Below, one piece after another: positions 1-6,621 of a stretch of DNA of 64,000 nucleotides. The number at the start of each line of letters is the position of its first letter. Within the stretch, counting starts at the first letter, position 1. The DNA is from an uncultured Eubacteriales bacterium (lineage in GTDB: Bacteria; Bacillota; Clostridia; Oscillospirales; Oscillospiraceae): assembly GCA_900319465.1 (NCBI GenBank), contig ONOL01000004.1, forward strand, positions 1 through 64,000. Direction: 5' to 3'. Below the pieces are notes generated by a model that saw nothing but the letters and a program-made list of their open reading frames with translations, was not told the origin of the DNA and searched no databases. Both the position numbers and the translations under genes were made by a program.

Positions 1-69
1 ATCCGTCTGATGAAACAGCGGGATCTGGTAGATTTTGCTGTAAGATGGATTGAAGAAAACCGCAAATAG
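1..69 (+). CDS. C-terminal end of an unrecognised protein (5' cut by window edge)
   Basis: Frame 1 is open from the first base to a TAG at 67-69 and encodes a 22-residue tail ending in WIEENRK. It is followed directly by a strong terminator, which supports it as a real gene end. The tail is too short to assign a family. Confidence 0.55.
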   Translation: MRLMKQRDLVDFAVRWIEENRK

Positions 70-120
70 AAAAAACGCTGCAAATTTCTCCTTACGTGAT
101 GGAAATTGCAGCGTTTTTTC
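70..120. terminator. Bidirectional rho-independent terminator
   Basis: A-rich and T-rich flanks surround a stem (AACGCTGCAA paired with TTGCAGCGTT) around a loop at about 91-100. The T-run 114-119 serves the plus-strand gene ending at 69. The A-run 70-75 gives a U-tract for minus-strand transcripts arriving from the chimeric ORF. Confidence 0.85.
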
Positions 121-132
121 TGTTTGATATGT

Positions 133-373
133 TTAAGATTCAAAGGCAAATATTGTCTCCGTTGGCAGTTTCTCGTTCTCACAGTTCAGAAGATAGGCTA
201 TTGCCTTGTTCGCAAAGCGATTTGTTTTCATCGTGTCCCAATCGGCAAGCCGGAGGATCTCCGCTGTGCCATTCTCAAAATCAAATGAAATCTCGCCCCA
301 TTCGCCGTCGCAGTCTGCTTGGTATTCGTAGATTGCGGCGGCGATTTTCTTTTTGTGCTTGGTTTTAGATTTC
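133..373 (-). pseudogene. Orphan C-terminal fragment of a conserved-looking small protein
   Basis: On the minus strand a frame ending at a TAA (133-135) reads a coherent, mostly acidic protein segment including AAAIYEYQADCDGEWGEI and ANKAIAYLLNCENEKLP. No ATG or ribosome binding site lies upstream in frame, because the frame runs into the repeat at 374-463. I read it as the 3' part of a gene whose start was lost when the repeat or the adjoining rearrangement arrived. The family is not recognised. The longer ORF crossing this stretch uses another, low-complexity frame. Confidence 0.45.
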
Positions 374-463
374 CATGGGACAGGGGACGGTTCTGTGTCC
401 CGCTTTTTCTTGTGGGACAGTGTGTGGGACAGGGGACGGTTCCTCGCCCCACCTGTCCCATGT
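374..463. repeat. Palindromic intergenic-type repeat with GGGACAGGGGACGGTTC units
   Basis: An 18-base unit TGGGACAGGGGACGGTTC occurs at 376-393 and again at 425-442. Complementary pieces (GTGTCCC at 395-401 and CCTGTCCCA at 452-460) follow each copy, so the region folds into two hairpins. From memory, this type of repeat is dispersed in many clostridial genomes. Here it sits inside an open frame and breaks the solute-binding-protein fragment. Confidence 0.7.
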
Positions 464-853
464 GAGGAATAAACTTCTCAATGTACTCCCAGGCGGCATC
501 GTTGTCCCAGCCGCCGAAGTCTGTCAGCAGGCACTGCAGGAAGTTCCAGGCAGAAGAAGACGCAGTCGGATCCGCAATAGCGATTTTTCCCGTAAGAGCC
601 GGATCAAGAAGCGAATCCCAACCGGTGATTGTAACGCCGGCCGCCTTCTCCTGCTCCTCGTTGACAATAATGCACGGGATCTGGGCGTCCTGGAAGGTGA
701 GCTTTCCGCTGGTGTTTTTGTAATCGGGCATCATCTTGCTGTCGTTGGCGCAGACATAGGTTTCAAAATACTCCCCGTAAGCGGAAAGGTCGGCATACTG
801 AAGCCCGCCAAACATCACGTCCGCCTGCGGGTTCGCAGACTCGGACTGAATGT
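464..853 (-). pseudogene. Internal fragment of a ferric-iron-type ABC transporter substrate-binding protein
   Basis: Residues about 135-265 of the open frame starting at 1253 look like the middle of a periplasmic/lipoprotein substrate-binding protein of the Fe3+ (FbpA/AfuA) type. Recognisable blocks are ESANPQADVMFGG, GKIAIADPTASSSAWNFLQ and the acidic GGWDNDAAWEYIEKF. The normal signal peptide, first lobe start and C-terminal lobe are missing. The 5' side joins a transketolase fragment in frame and the 3' side runs into the repeat at 374-463. The frame continues to 228 as low-complexity sequence, so it would be translated as a chimera, but a working binding protein is unlikely. Confidence 0.7.
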
Positions 854-1253
854 TTTTCAGCTTAAACCCAAGGGCCATTCCCGTCGCAACGGATACGCCC
901 TGTCCGAGAGAGCCTGTGGAGCAGTCCACGCCGGGGCACTTATTGCTCTCCGGATGCCCCTGAAACGGATGGTGCAGACGCCTCAGATATTGCAGCTCTT
1001 CCTTCGCGACATAGCCCTTGTCCGCAAGGATCGCATAAAGCGGCGGATTGGAATGTCCCTTGGAAAGCACGAATCTGTCGCGTCTTTCGTCGTGGGGATC
1101 TTCGAAAAGCGCCATTTTGGAATAATACAGCGCAACCATCAGATCGGCCGCGGAAAGTGAACCGCCAGGATGCCCGGAGCCGGCTTTGGCAATCATTTCT
1201 ATGGAATCCAGCCTGATCTGTCGGGCCTTTTCAATAAGCTGCTGATTTGTCAT
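851..1253 (-). pseudogene. Truncated transketolase N-terminal subunit (TPP-binding part only)
   Basis: The first ~133 residues match the split-type transketolase N-terminal subunit: a GSGHPGGSLSAADLMVALYY block, SKGHSNPPLYAILADKG and DCSTGSLGQGVSVATGMALG. Just where the GDGE thiamine-diphosphate motif should follow, the frame switches to solute-binding-protein sequence, so the cofactor site is incomplete and the enzyme must be dead. AAGGAG sits 7 nt before the ATG, and a near-consensus promoter lies at 1361-1389, so the chimera is probably expressed. The matching C-terminal subunit gene is not in the window. Confidence 0.75.
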
Positions 1254-1360
1254 AATACTCCTTAATGGACAGGCTCCTCCCGCCTTTCCAAGGCATCCGT
1301 TCCTGTCCTGTTCCCAAGAATCTGCTGCGTCTCTTAAAATAGCCGGGACATGTTTATTGA

Positions 1361-1389
1361 ATTATAAATGAACCCGCTATATTTGTCAC
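1361..1389 (-). promoter_or_regulatory. Sigma-A-type promoter for the chimeric transketolase ORF
   Basis: On the minus strand GTGACA (1389-1384), a 17-bp spacer and a perfect TATAAT (1366-1361) lie ~110 bp before the start codon at 1253. Confidence 0.7.
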
Positions 1390-1810
1390 AAGCGCGGCGT
1401 ATTTGGTCGTTTTTTGGCTCATTTGGATTTATATTTCTCCAAGATTGAGGATAATACGAGCACAGGAACGGAATCGAGGAATCAGCATAATCGCCCAGGA
1501 AGAAAACAGGATGAAATCACAGAAACCCGTTGACTTTTCAGCGGGTTTCTGATATGTTTCAACACAGAAGAGCAAGAAGAAAGCGAGGGATTCCCATATG
1601 CGTATTGTGAAAACGGACCTTGTAACTGAATACGGTGTGATGACCTCGGTTTGTATCCTGTGATCCGTCCAGGATTTTCGGTAATATTTTTCTGACCGTG
1701 GCTGTTTTGTCACGGTTTTCTTTTGCCTGTTCAGGCAGGATCGTCAACATTCGAGGTCTCCATACCGCACGTAAAACAAATGAGTTTACTGAAAAAAGGA
1801 GACAACGATA
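1390..1810. other. Mostly non-coding interval with hairpins and one 21-codon ORF
   Basis: No convincing gene is seen. A short plus-strand ORF at 1598-1663 (MRIVKTDLVTEYGVMTSVCIL) has AGGGA before its ATG and could be the start of a lost gene. A hairpin with CAGAAACCCG and CGGGTTTCTG arms flanks it upstream (about 1520-1550). A terminator-like hairpin lies at 1695-1724. A perfect palindrome TGCCTGTTCAGGCA follows at about 1724-1737. Confidence 0.4.
1695..1724 (+). terminator. Rho-independent terminator
   Basis: ACCGTG (1695-1700) pairs with CACGGT (1711-1716), followed by TTTCTTTT. It lies ~85 bp before the GNAT-RsgA gene and would isolate it from upstream transcription or end a lost gene. 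Confidence 0.55.
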
Positions 1811-3442
1811 TTGAATCACATCATTATCAGGAAAGAAACGAAAGAAGACGACTACGCCGCCGAGCTTATGACGATGCGCGCCTTTTGGAACATCGACGAC
1901 TACGCCGCCGAGCTTATGACGATGCGCGCCTTTTGGAACATCCACAATCCGGGCTGCAACGAGCATCTGCTTGTTCATAAGCTGCGCGAGGCAGAGGAGT
2001 ACCTGCCGGAGCTCAGCCGCATAGCGGAAATGGACGGCCGGATTGTCGGAGCGATCTATTATTCAAAAGCAAAGGTCGTGGACGGTGATACCGAGCATGA
2101 AGTCCTGACCTTCGGTCCTCTCGCCGTCGAACCGACCTGCTTTGGTCTGGGAATCGGCTCCCGGCTTCTCGAGGAGACGATCGCCGCCGCTAGGGAGGCC
2201 GGATACCTGGGGATCGTTATTTGCGGAGAACCGGGGTACTACCCAAAGCACGGGTTCCAGACCTGCGACCGCTTCGGCATCCGTCATGCCGCCTTTGGGA
2301 ATTTCGACGCCTTCATGGCTTTGCCGCTTCAGAAAGGCTTTGAAGCGGTCCACGGGCTCTATTATGAGGCGCCGGTCTTTGAATCCTGTGAAGACGAGAC
2401 GGAAATACTCGAATATACAAAGCGCTTTCCGTATTACAAGCCGCTCAGGCTCTCCTGCCAATGGCTTCACGCGGAAAAGCTCGGCAGAATTTCGGAGGTA
2501 GCCAAAAACCGCTGCACAATACGCTTTTGGGAGCAGGAAATCCCCGCGAAGCTCAAGGGAAGCTTCTATGACGAGGCCCCCGAAAAGCGCCCCGTCGTGG
2601 GCGACTATGTGACGTTTCTCTACAACCAGCACGGCGAGTCCGTGATCCTCTCCGTCTGCGAAAGATCAAGCTTCCTGCAGCGTCCGGATCAGGCGAAAAC
2701 CGGAGTCATGCAGTACATGGTCGCGAATGTGGATTACTGCTTTATCGTTACCTCCCTCAACGAAGATTACAGCTTCAACCGGATCGCAAGATACGTGAGC
2801 ATAGCCCTGCAGGGCGGGGCCGTTCCGGTCGTGATCCTTACCAAGTCCGATCTCTGCGGCAGCGCGGAGGAATATGTGAGAGAAGTGGAGGGGCTTTCGG
2901 ATAAAGTCCGGGTCCACGCCATATCCGCGCTCTATCATCTCGGCCTGGAAGAGCTGGACGAATACCTGCAGCCGGGAACGACGATCTGCCTGATGGGTTC
3001 CTCCGGCGCCGGGAAATCCACGCTGATCAACACGATCACCGGCGAAGAGACGATGAAGACCTCCGCAATCAGGGAAGCGGACGACAAGGGCAGACATACG
3101 ACCACCTGCCGGAAAATGATCCTGCTTCCCAACGGCGTATGCATCATCGATACGCCGGGGATGCGTGAAGTCGGGATGGCGAACACGCAGGCCGGGATCG
3201 ACGACACGTTTTCGGACATCACGGAGTTGGAGAGGCAGTGCAGATTCTGCAACTGCAGGCATGAGACCGAGCCCGGCTGCGCGATCAAAGCGGCGATCGC
3301 GAGCGGAGAGCTGTCCCGGGAGAGGTATGGACTGTATAAAAACCTCGGAGCGGAAAACTCGCGCAATCAGGCGCGGAAGAAAGAGATCTCCAGGCTGGCC
3401 AAGGCCTACAAGAAGCTGAACAGAAACAAGCCCTGGGATTGA
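1811..3442 (+). CDS. GNAT acetyltransferase-RsgA GTPase fusion protein
   Basis: 543 residues from a TTG start with AGGAG about 10 nt upstream. Residues 1-210 are a GNAT acetyltransferase with an acetyl-CoA loop (GLGIGSRLL, about 112-120). Residues ~224-543 are RsgA, the GTPase that helps mature the 30S subunit. They comprise an OB-fold, the circularly permuted G4 TKSD (344), G1 GSSGAGKST (396) and G3 DTPG (447), and a C-terminal zinc knuckle with C477, C480, C482, H484 and C490. Residues 13-28 are repeated exactly as 29-44 through a 48-bp tandem duplication in the first GNAT helix. The join is in frame with no internal RBS-start pair that I can see, so a single polypeptide is expected. Domain calls are firm; the acetylation substrate is unknown. 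Confidence 0.9.
   Translation: MNHIIIRKETKEDDYAAELMTMRAFWNIDDYAAELMTMRAFWNIHNPGCNEHLLVHKLREAEEYLPELSRIAEMDGRIVGAIYYSKAKVVDGDTEHEVLTFGPLAVEPTCFGLGIGSRLLEETIAAAREAGYLGIVICGEPGYYPKHGFQTCDRFGIRHAAFGNFDAFMALPLQKGFEAVHGLYYEAPVFESCEDETEILEYTKRFPYYKPLRLSCQWLHAEKLGRISEVAKNRCTIRFWEQEIPAKLKGSFYDEAPEKRPVVGDYVTFLYNQHGESVILSVCERSSFLQRPDQAKTGVMQYMVANVDYCFIVTSLNEDYSFNRIARYVSIALQGGAVPVVILTKSDLCGSAEEYVREVEGLSDKVRVHAISALYHLGLEELDEYLQPGTTICLMGSSGAGKSTLINTITGEETMKTSAIREADDKGRHTTTCRKMILLPNGVCIIDTPGMREVGMANTQAGIDDTFSDITELERQCRFCNCRHETEPGCAIKAAIASGELSRERYGLYKNLGAENSRNQARKKEISRLAKAYKKLNRNKPWD
1847..1942 (+). repeat. Perfect 48-bp tandem duplication (2 units)
   Basis: Bases 1847-1894 and 1895-1942 are identical and in frame, each encoding DDYAAELMTMRAFWNI inside the GNAT domain. 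Perfect identity points to a very recent slippage or duplication event, or to an assembly error. Confidence 0.95.
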
Positions 3443-3464
3443 AAGAAAGGGAAAAGAAGAAGCC

Positions 3465-4040
3465 ATGGTCATACTGATCACCGGTGCGTCCCATACCGGG
3501 AAAACACTTCTGGCGCAGAAGATGCTTGAACGGTACCGCTATCCGTATCTCTCCCTCGACCATCTGAAGATGGGCCTCATCCGCAGCGGGAATACCCCTC
3601 TGCGTCCGCAGGACGACGGCGCGCTGACCGCGTATCTCTGGCCGATCGTGCGGGAAATGGTCAAAACCGTGATCGAGAACCGGCAGAGCCTGATCGTAGA
3701 GGGCTGCTACGTTCCGTTTGACTGGCGAAAGGACTTCGATCCGCGCTGCCAGTCTGAGATCCGCTTTGTCTGCCTCGCCATGTCGGACGCCTATCTCGAA
3801 ACCCGTTTCGACCAAATCAGAGAACACGCCTCCGACGTGGAAGCCCGGCTGGATGATTCGGACTGTACCCTTTCCCGTCTGAAGGCAGACAATCGGGCCG
3901 TTATCGAGGGCTTCGGGCGCTGCGGGGAAACGGTCGCGCTCATGGATTCCGATTCCGATTACGAGGGAACGATCACGTCCCTGCTTCAGGCACATGGAGC
4001 AGCGGCAGATCCCCGCGCAGTATGGAACAGACGACGGTAA
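3465..4040 (+). CDS. P-loop NTPase / small-molecule kinase-like protein
   Basis: 191 residues starting MVILITGASHTGKT, a Walker A loop (GASHTGKT, 7-14) right at the N-terminus as in adenylate-kinase-fold kinases and zeta-type enzymes. LIVEGCYVPFDW near residue 80 resembles the substrate-side strand of such kinases, and a DxxD-rich lid region follows. It starts 22 bp after the GNAT-RsgA gene and 12 bp before the TfoX-like gene, so the three probably form one transcription unit. The substrate cannot be inferred. Confidence 0.7.
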   Translation: MVILITGASHTGKTLLAQKMLERYRYPYLSLDHLKMGLIRSGNTPLRPQDDGALTAYLWPIVREMVKTVIENRQSLIVEGCYVPFDWRKDFDPRCQSEIRFVCLAMSDAYLETRFDQIREHASDVEARLDDSDCTLSRLKADNRAVIEGFGRCGETVALMDSDSDYEGTITSLLQAHGAAADPRAVWNRRR

Positions 4041-4052
4041 GGAGGAAAAAAC

Positions 4053-4397
4053 ATGGCATCCGGAAAAGCGTATCTGGATTTCGTTTTGGAACAGTTATCC
4101 GAGCTGGATGAGATCTCGTACCGGGCGATGATGGGGGAATTCATCCTTTATTATCGCGGCAAAGTGATCGGCGGCATCTACGACGACCGCCTTCTCGTAA
4201 AGCCCACGCCTTCCGCCGCAGCGAGAATGCCGGACGCCGCCCGGGAACGCCCCTACGAGGGCGCGAAGGAGATGCTTCTGGTCGACGCGGTCGACGACAG
4301 ACAGTTTTTGCGGGATCTGCTGGAGGCGATGGTCGACGAGCTTCCCGCGCCGAAGAAAAAGAAAGCGAACGCCGATGCGCCGCAGGACAGGCTCTGA
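4053..4397 (+). CDS. TfoX/Sxy N-terminal-domain-like protein
   Basis: 114 residues with AAGGAGG before the ATG. The pattern YRAMMGEFILYYRGKVIGGIYDD followed by LLVKPT is that of the TfoX N-terminal domain; the usual early MFGG-type motif appears as MMGEF. The protein ends in a lysine-rich tail (PAPKKKKANA). In Gammaproteobacteria, TfoX/Sxy controls competence. Stand-alone versions in Firmicutes have no assigned role, so only the fold is claimed. It is the last gene of a probable three-gene unit and is closed by the terminator at 4430-4472. Confidence 0.75.
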   Translation: MASGKAYLDFVLEQLSELDEISYRAMMGEFILYYRGKVIGGIYDDRLLVKPTPSAAARMPDAARERPYEGAKEMLLVDAVDDRQFLRDLLEAMVDELPAPKKKKANADAPQDRL

Positions 4398-4429
4398 GCC
4401 TCCGGGGCGCGGGCCCACGCAAAACAGCA

Positions 4430-4472
4430 AAAAAAAACGGCATCCTGTGCATACAGGATGCCGTCAGTTTTT
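4430..4472. terminator. Bidirectional rho-independent terminator between convergent genes
   Basis: GGCATCCTGT (4439-4448) and ACAGGATGCC (4453-4462) form a 10-bp stem, with an A-run before and a T-run after. It ends the TfoX-like gene and, overlapping its last codons, the minus-strand gene ending at 4464. Confidence 0.9.
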
Positions 4473-5234
4473 CAAAAAAACCAGATACTCGTCAAAGGCG
4501 TTGAAGAGCATATCACCCGAGCAGACCGGGAGCAGCATCTTCGTCCCTCCGATCGGAACGAAAGCAAACAGCTCCTTTGCCTTCGTCAGCACGAGCACCG
4601 GAATCACCTCATAATCCGGGCCGAACAGGATCTCCAGATACGGGCAGTACTTGGCCGCCTGGCACACCTCGTCCGGATCGACGCGGTCCTTCATCTTGAA
4701 TTCCAGCGAAAACACCCGGTCCTCGGTCACGACCAGCACGTCCGCATAGAGCCGCACCGCGCGCGATCGTTTCAGGCGCAGCTCGAACGCGATCTCCCAG
4801 TCAAGGCAGCGTTCTCCGGCCATGTCGCTCAGGTCGTCAAACAGCCGGAGCATCTGTTCCCGGCAGTCGCGGAAGGAATGGAGCAGGCCGCGTGTATCGT
4901 TCAGGCTCCTGCCGATATTGCCGCAGCCCTCCGTCATGCGGGTCATCCATTCTTCCCCGGACAGGGCGGCAAATTCCCGAACCCTGCCGTAATAGCCCGC
5001 AAACTCCTGCAGGCCCATATGCGGCCTCGCCTGCCGGACGATCCCGTGCCAGCGGCAGTCCCGATCCTGCCAGCACAGCTCCCTCATCAGCGGCGAACGG
5101 TAAAGCTCGCTGTTGACAAGCTTCCGCTCAAGGCCGAGCTCCGCCGCGATCTCCCGCGCTTTGATCCCGTCCGAGCGGCAGATCAGCGCGCAGATCGCCC
5201 GGTCAAGCGCCTGTGCTTCTCCCCTGCTCCCCAT
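4464..5234 (-). CDS. Winged-helix plus PD-(D/E)XK nuclease-like protein, function unknown
   Basis: 256 residues. The N-terminus (about 8-68) reads as a winged helix: helix-turn-helix around IKAREIAAELGLERKLVNSEL, then a WHGIVRQ wing. The C-terminal half has a core like the PD-(D/E)XK nuclease fold: an acidic helix with D146/E148, D165 in RLYADVLVV, and E178-x-K180 in FSLEFKMK, followed by a helix (VCQAAKYCPYLE) and a strand ending in PVLVLTK. Similar nuclease-like domains occur at the N-terminus of some DUF2075-type helicases, but no helicase is attached here. It lies convergent to the TfoX-like gene and 3 bp upstream of ogt. DNA binding or cleavage is inference. Confidence 0.6.
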   Translation of the reverse strand: MGSRGEAQALDRAICALICRSDGIKAREIAAELGLERKLVNSELYRSPLMRELCWQDRDCRWHGIVRQARPHMGLQEFAGYYGRVREFAALSGEEWMTRMTEGCGNIGRSLNDTRGLLHSFRDCREQMLRLFDDLSDMAGERCLDWEIAFELRLKRSRAVRLYADVLVVTEDRVFSLEFKMKDRVDPDEVCQAAKYCPYLEILFGPDYEVIPVLVLTKAKELFAFVPIGGTKMLLPVCSGDMLFNAFDEYLVFLKN

Positions 5235-5237
5235 TCG

Positions 5238-5747
5238 CTATTCCGCCCCCTGTCCGTCCGGTCCCGGCGCGGCGGTTTCGCGCTCGAGCGCCAGCAAGTA
5301 TTTCTTTCGCTCCAGTCCGCCGTCATAGCCGGTCAGACTCCCGTCGCTCCCCAGCACGCGATGGCAGGGGATCAGGATACTCAGCGGGTTGCGCCCGACC
5401 GCTCCGCCGATGGCGCGGGCAGAGCTTTGCAGCCGCGCGGCAAGCTCTCCGTAGCTGACCGTCCCGCCGTACGGGATCGTGAGCAGTTCCCGCCAGACGC
5501 GCCGCTGGAAATCCGTCCCTTCGGGGGCGAGAGGCAGATCCGTCAGCGCCGGGCGCCGCAGCGCGAAATAATCGTCAAGCCAGTCGCGTACCCGAAGCAG
5601 CGCGGCGCTCTCCCCTTCCTCCGCCTCCGCGGGAAGATACTGCTTCCCGTACTTCTGCCCGGCAAACACCGCCGCAGTGACTTCGTTCTCCGTGCCGACG
5701 AGCGTCAGCTCCCCGAGCGGCGAGCGGTAGTTCATCGTGATCCGCAT
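5238..5747 (-). CDS. ogt: Methylated-DNA-protein-cysteine methyltransferase
   Basis: Suicide enzyme that moves the alkyl group from O6-alkylguanine in DNA to its own cysteine. The active-site block ILIPCHRVLGSDGSLTGYDGG is complete, preceded by the helix-turn-helix region VSYGELAARL and the RAIGGAVGRNPL block. I chose the ATG at 5747 (169 residues) rather than the longer frame to 5762, because GGAGGG lies 5 nt before it. It stops 3 bp before the winged-helix gene that is downstream on the same strand, so both are probably co-transcribed. Confidence 0.92.
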   Translation of the reverse strand: MRITMNYRSPLGELTLVGTENEVTAAVFAGQKYGKQYLPAEAEEGESAALLRVRDWLDDYFALRRPALTDLPLAPEGTDFQRRVWRELLTIPYGGTVSYGELAARLQSSARAIGGAVGRNPLSILIPCHRVLGSDGSLTGYDGGLERKKYLLALERETAAPGPDGQGAE

Positions 5748-5865
5748 CCTGTCCCTCCACATTCTCCGTAAAAGCCATTTTTGATCTTGTCCCTATTATA
5801 CCGTATTTTCGCAAAGATTCCATCTTTTTTGCCGACAGGCGCTTCGAGCATGAAAACCGCCGGTA

Positions 5866-5894
5866 TTGACACGCTGTCAGAGGCAGGTTACACT
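5866..5894 (+). promoter_or_regulatory. Promoter of the tetR gene, overlapped by operator 1
   Basis: TTGACA (5866-5871), 17 bp, then TACACT (5889-5894). The -35 box is part of the first operator copy, TTGACACGCTGTCAG (5867-5881), so repressor binding would block polymerase. Confidence 0.6.
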
Positions 5895-5899
5895 ATAAG

Positions 5900-5918
5900 T
5901 ACTGACACCGTGTCAGTA
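5900..5918. promoter_or_regulatory. Perfect 19-bp palindromic operator (operator 2) upstream of tetR
   Basis: TACTGACAC-C-GTGTCAGTA is a perfect 9+1+9 palindrome. Its core TGACACCGTGTCA differs at only two central bases from the upstream copy TGACACGCTGTCA at 5868-5880. Paired sites around a promoter are typical of autoregulated TetR-family repressors. Confidence 0.75.
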
Positions 5919-5957
5919 TAAAGATCCCGTCCGATCGGCCTTCAGGAGGTGTACGGC

Positions 5958-6587
5958 ATGCCAAACAGCTCCGCCGAACTGTCAAACGCCCGGAAGAAAG
6001 AGATCGTCGCCGCCTGCCGGAAGCTGTACAAGACGATGAGTTACCGGGAGATCACCCTTGGGGAGATCGCCGAGGAGACCTCTTTCACCCGCCCGTCGAT
6101 TTACAATTATTTTGAGACGAAGGAAGAGATCTTCCTCGCGCTTTTCCAAAAGGAGTACGAGGAGCACGCCGCGGATCTGGACCGGATCTGTGCGGAAAAC
6201 GAGGCGCTCTCGCTCGACGGGCTGGCCGGCGCGCTGGCACGGGCGCTGGAAAAGCGGCAGCTGCTCCTGAAGCTCCAGAGCATGAATCTGTACGACATGG
6301 AGGAGAACGTCCGGATGGAGCGGCTGGTCGAATTCAAGACCGCCTACGGGGCTTCCCGCGACGCGCTGGAGCGCTGTCTGTGCAAATTCTGCCCCGAGCT
6401 CGACGCCGGGAAGCGCCGACGCTTCCTGTACGCCTTTCTCCCCTTTGTCTTCGGCCTTTACCCCTATGCCTCGGTGACGGAGAAGCAGCGGGAGGCCATG
6501 CAGGCCGCCGGAGTCCCGTATTCGTACCCGAGCGCCTACGAGCTTGCCTACGACGGGATCAAAACGTTGCTGAACGGTCTGTACTGA
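5958..6587 (+). CDS. TetR/AcrR-family transcriptional regulator
   Basis: 209 residues. The N-terminal TetR helix-turn-helix is clear (EITLGEIAEETSFTRPSIYNYFETKEEIFLALF, about residues 37-70). The rest is the ligand-binding and dimer domain; the ligand is unknown. The ATG at 5958 has AGGAGG 8 nt upstream; an in-frame GTG at 5949 overlaps that site and is rejected. Two near-identical operators overlap and follow the promoter, so autorepression is likely. The downstream DUF362 gene starts 34 bp after the stop and the flavodoxin remnant follows, so these are the likely targets. Confidence 0.9.
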   Translation: MPNSSAELSNARKKEIVAACRKLYKTMSYREITLGEIAEETSFTRPSIYNYFETKEEIFLALFQKEYEEHAADLDRICAENEALSLDGLAGALARALEKRQLLLKLQSMNLYDMEENVRMERLVEFKTAYGASRDALERCLCKFCPELDAGKRRRFLYAFLPFVFGLYPYASVTEKQREAMQAAGVPYSYPSAYELAYDGIKTLLNGLY

Positions 6588-6621
6588 AATAACACTGATT
6601 TTCAAACAAGGAGGAATCCCC

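Noticed and set aside
1559..1978. Minus-strand ORF with a repeated VPKGAHRHKLGGVV peptide
   Set aside because: The repeat is only the reverse reading of the 48-bp duplication in the GNAT gene.
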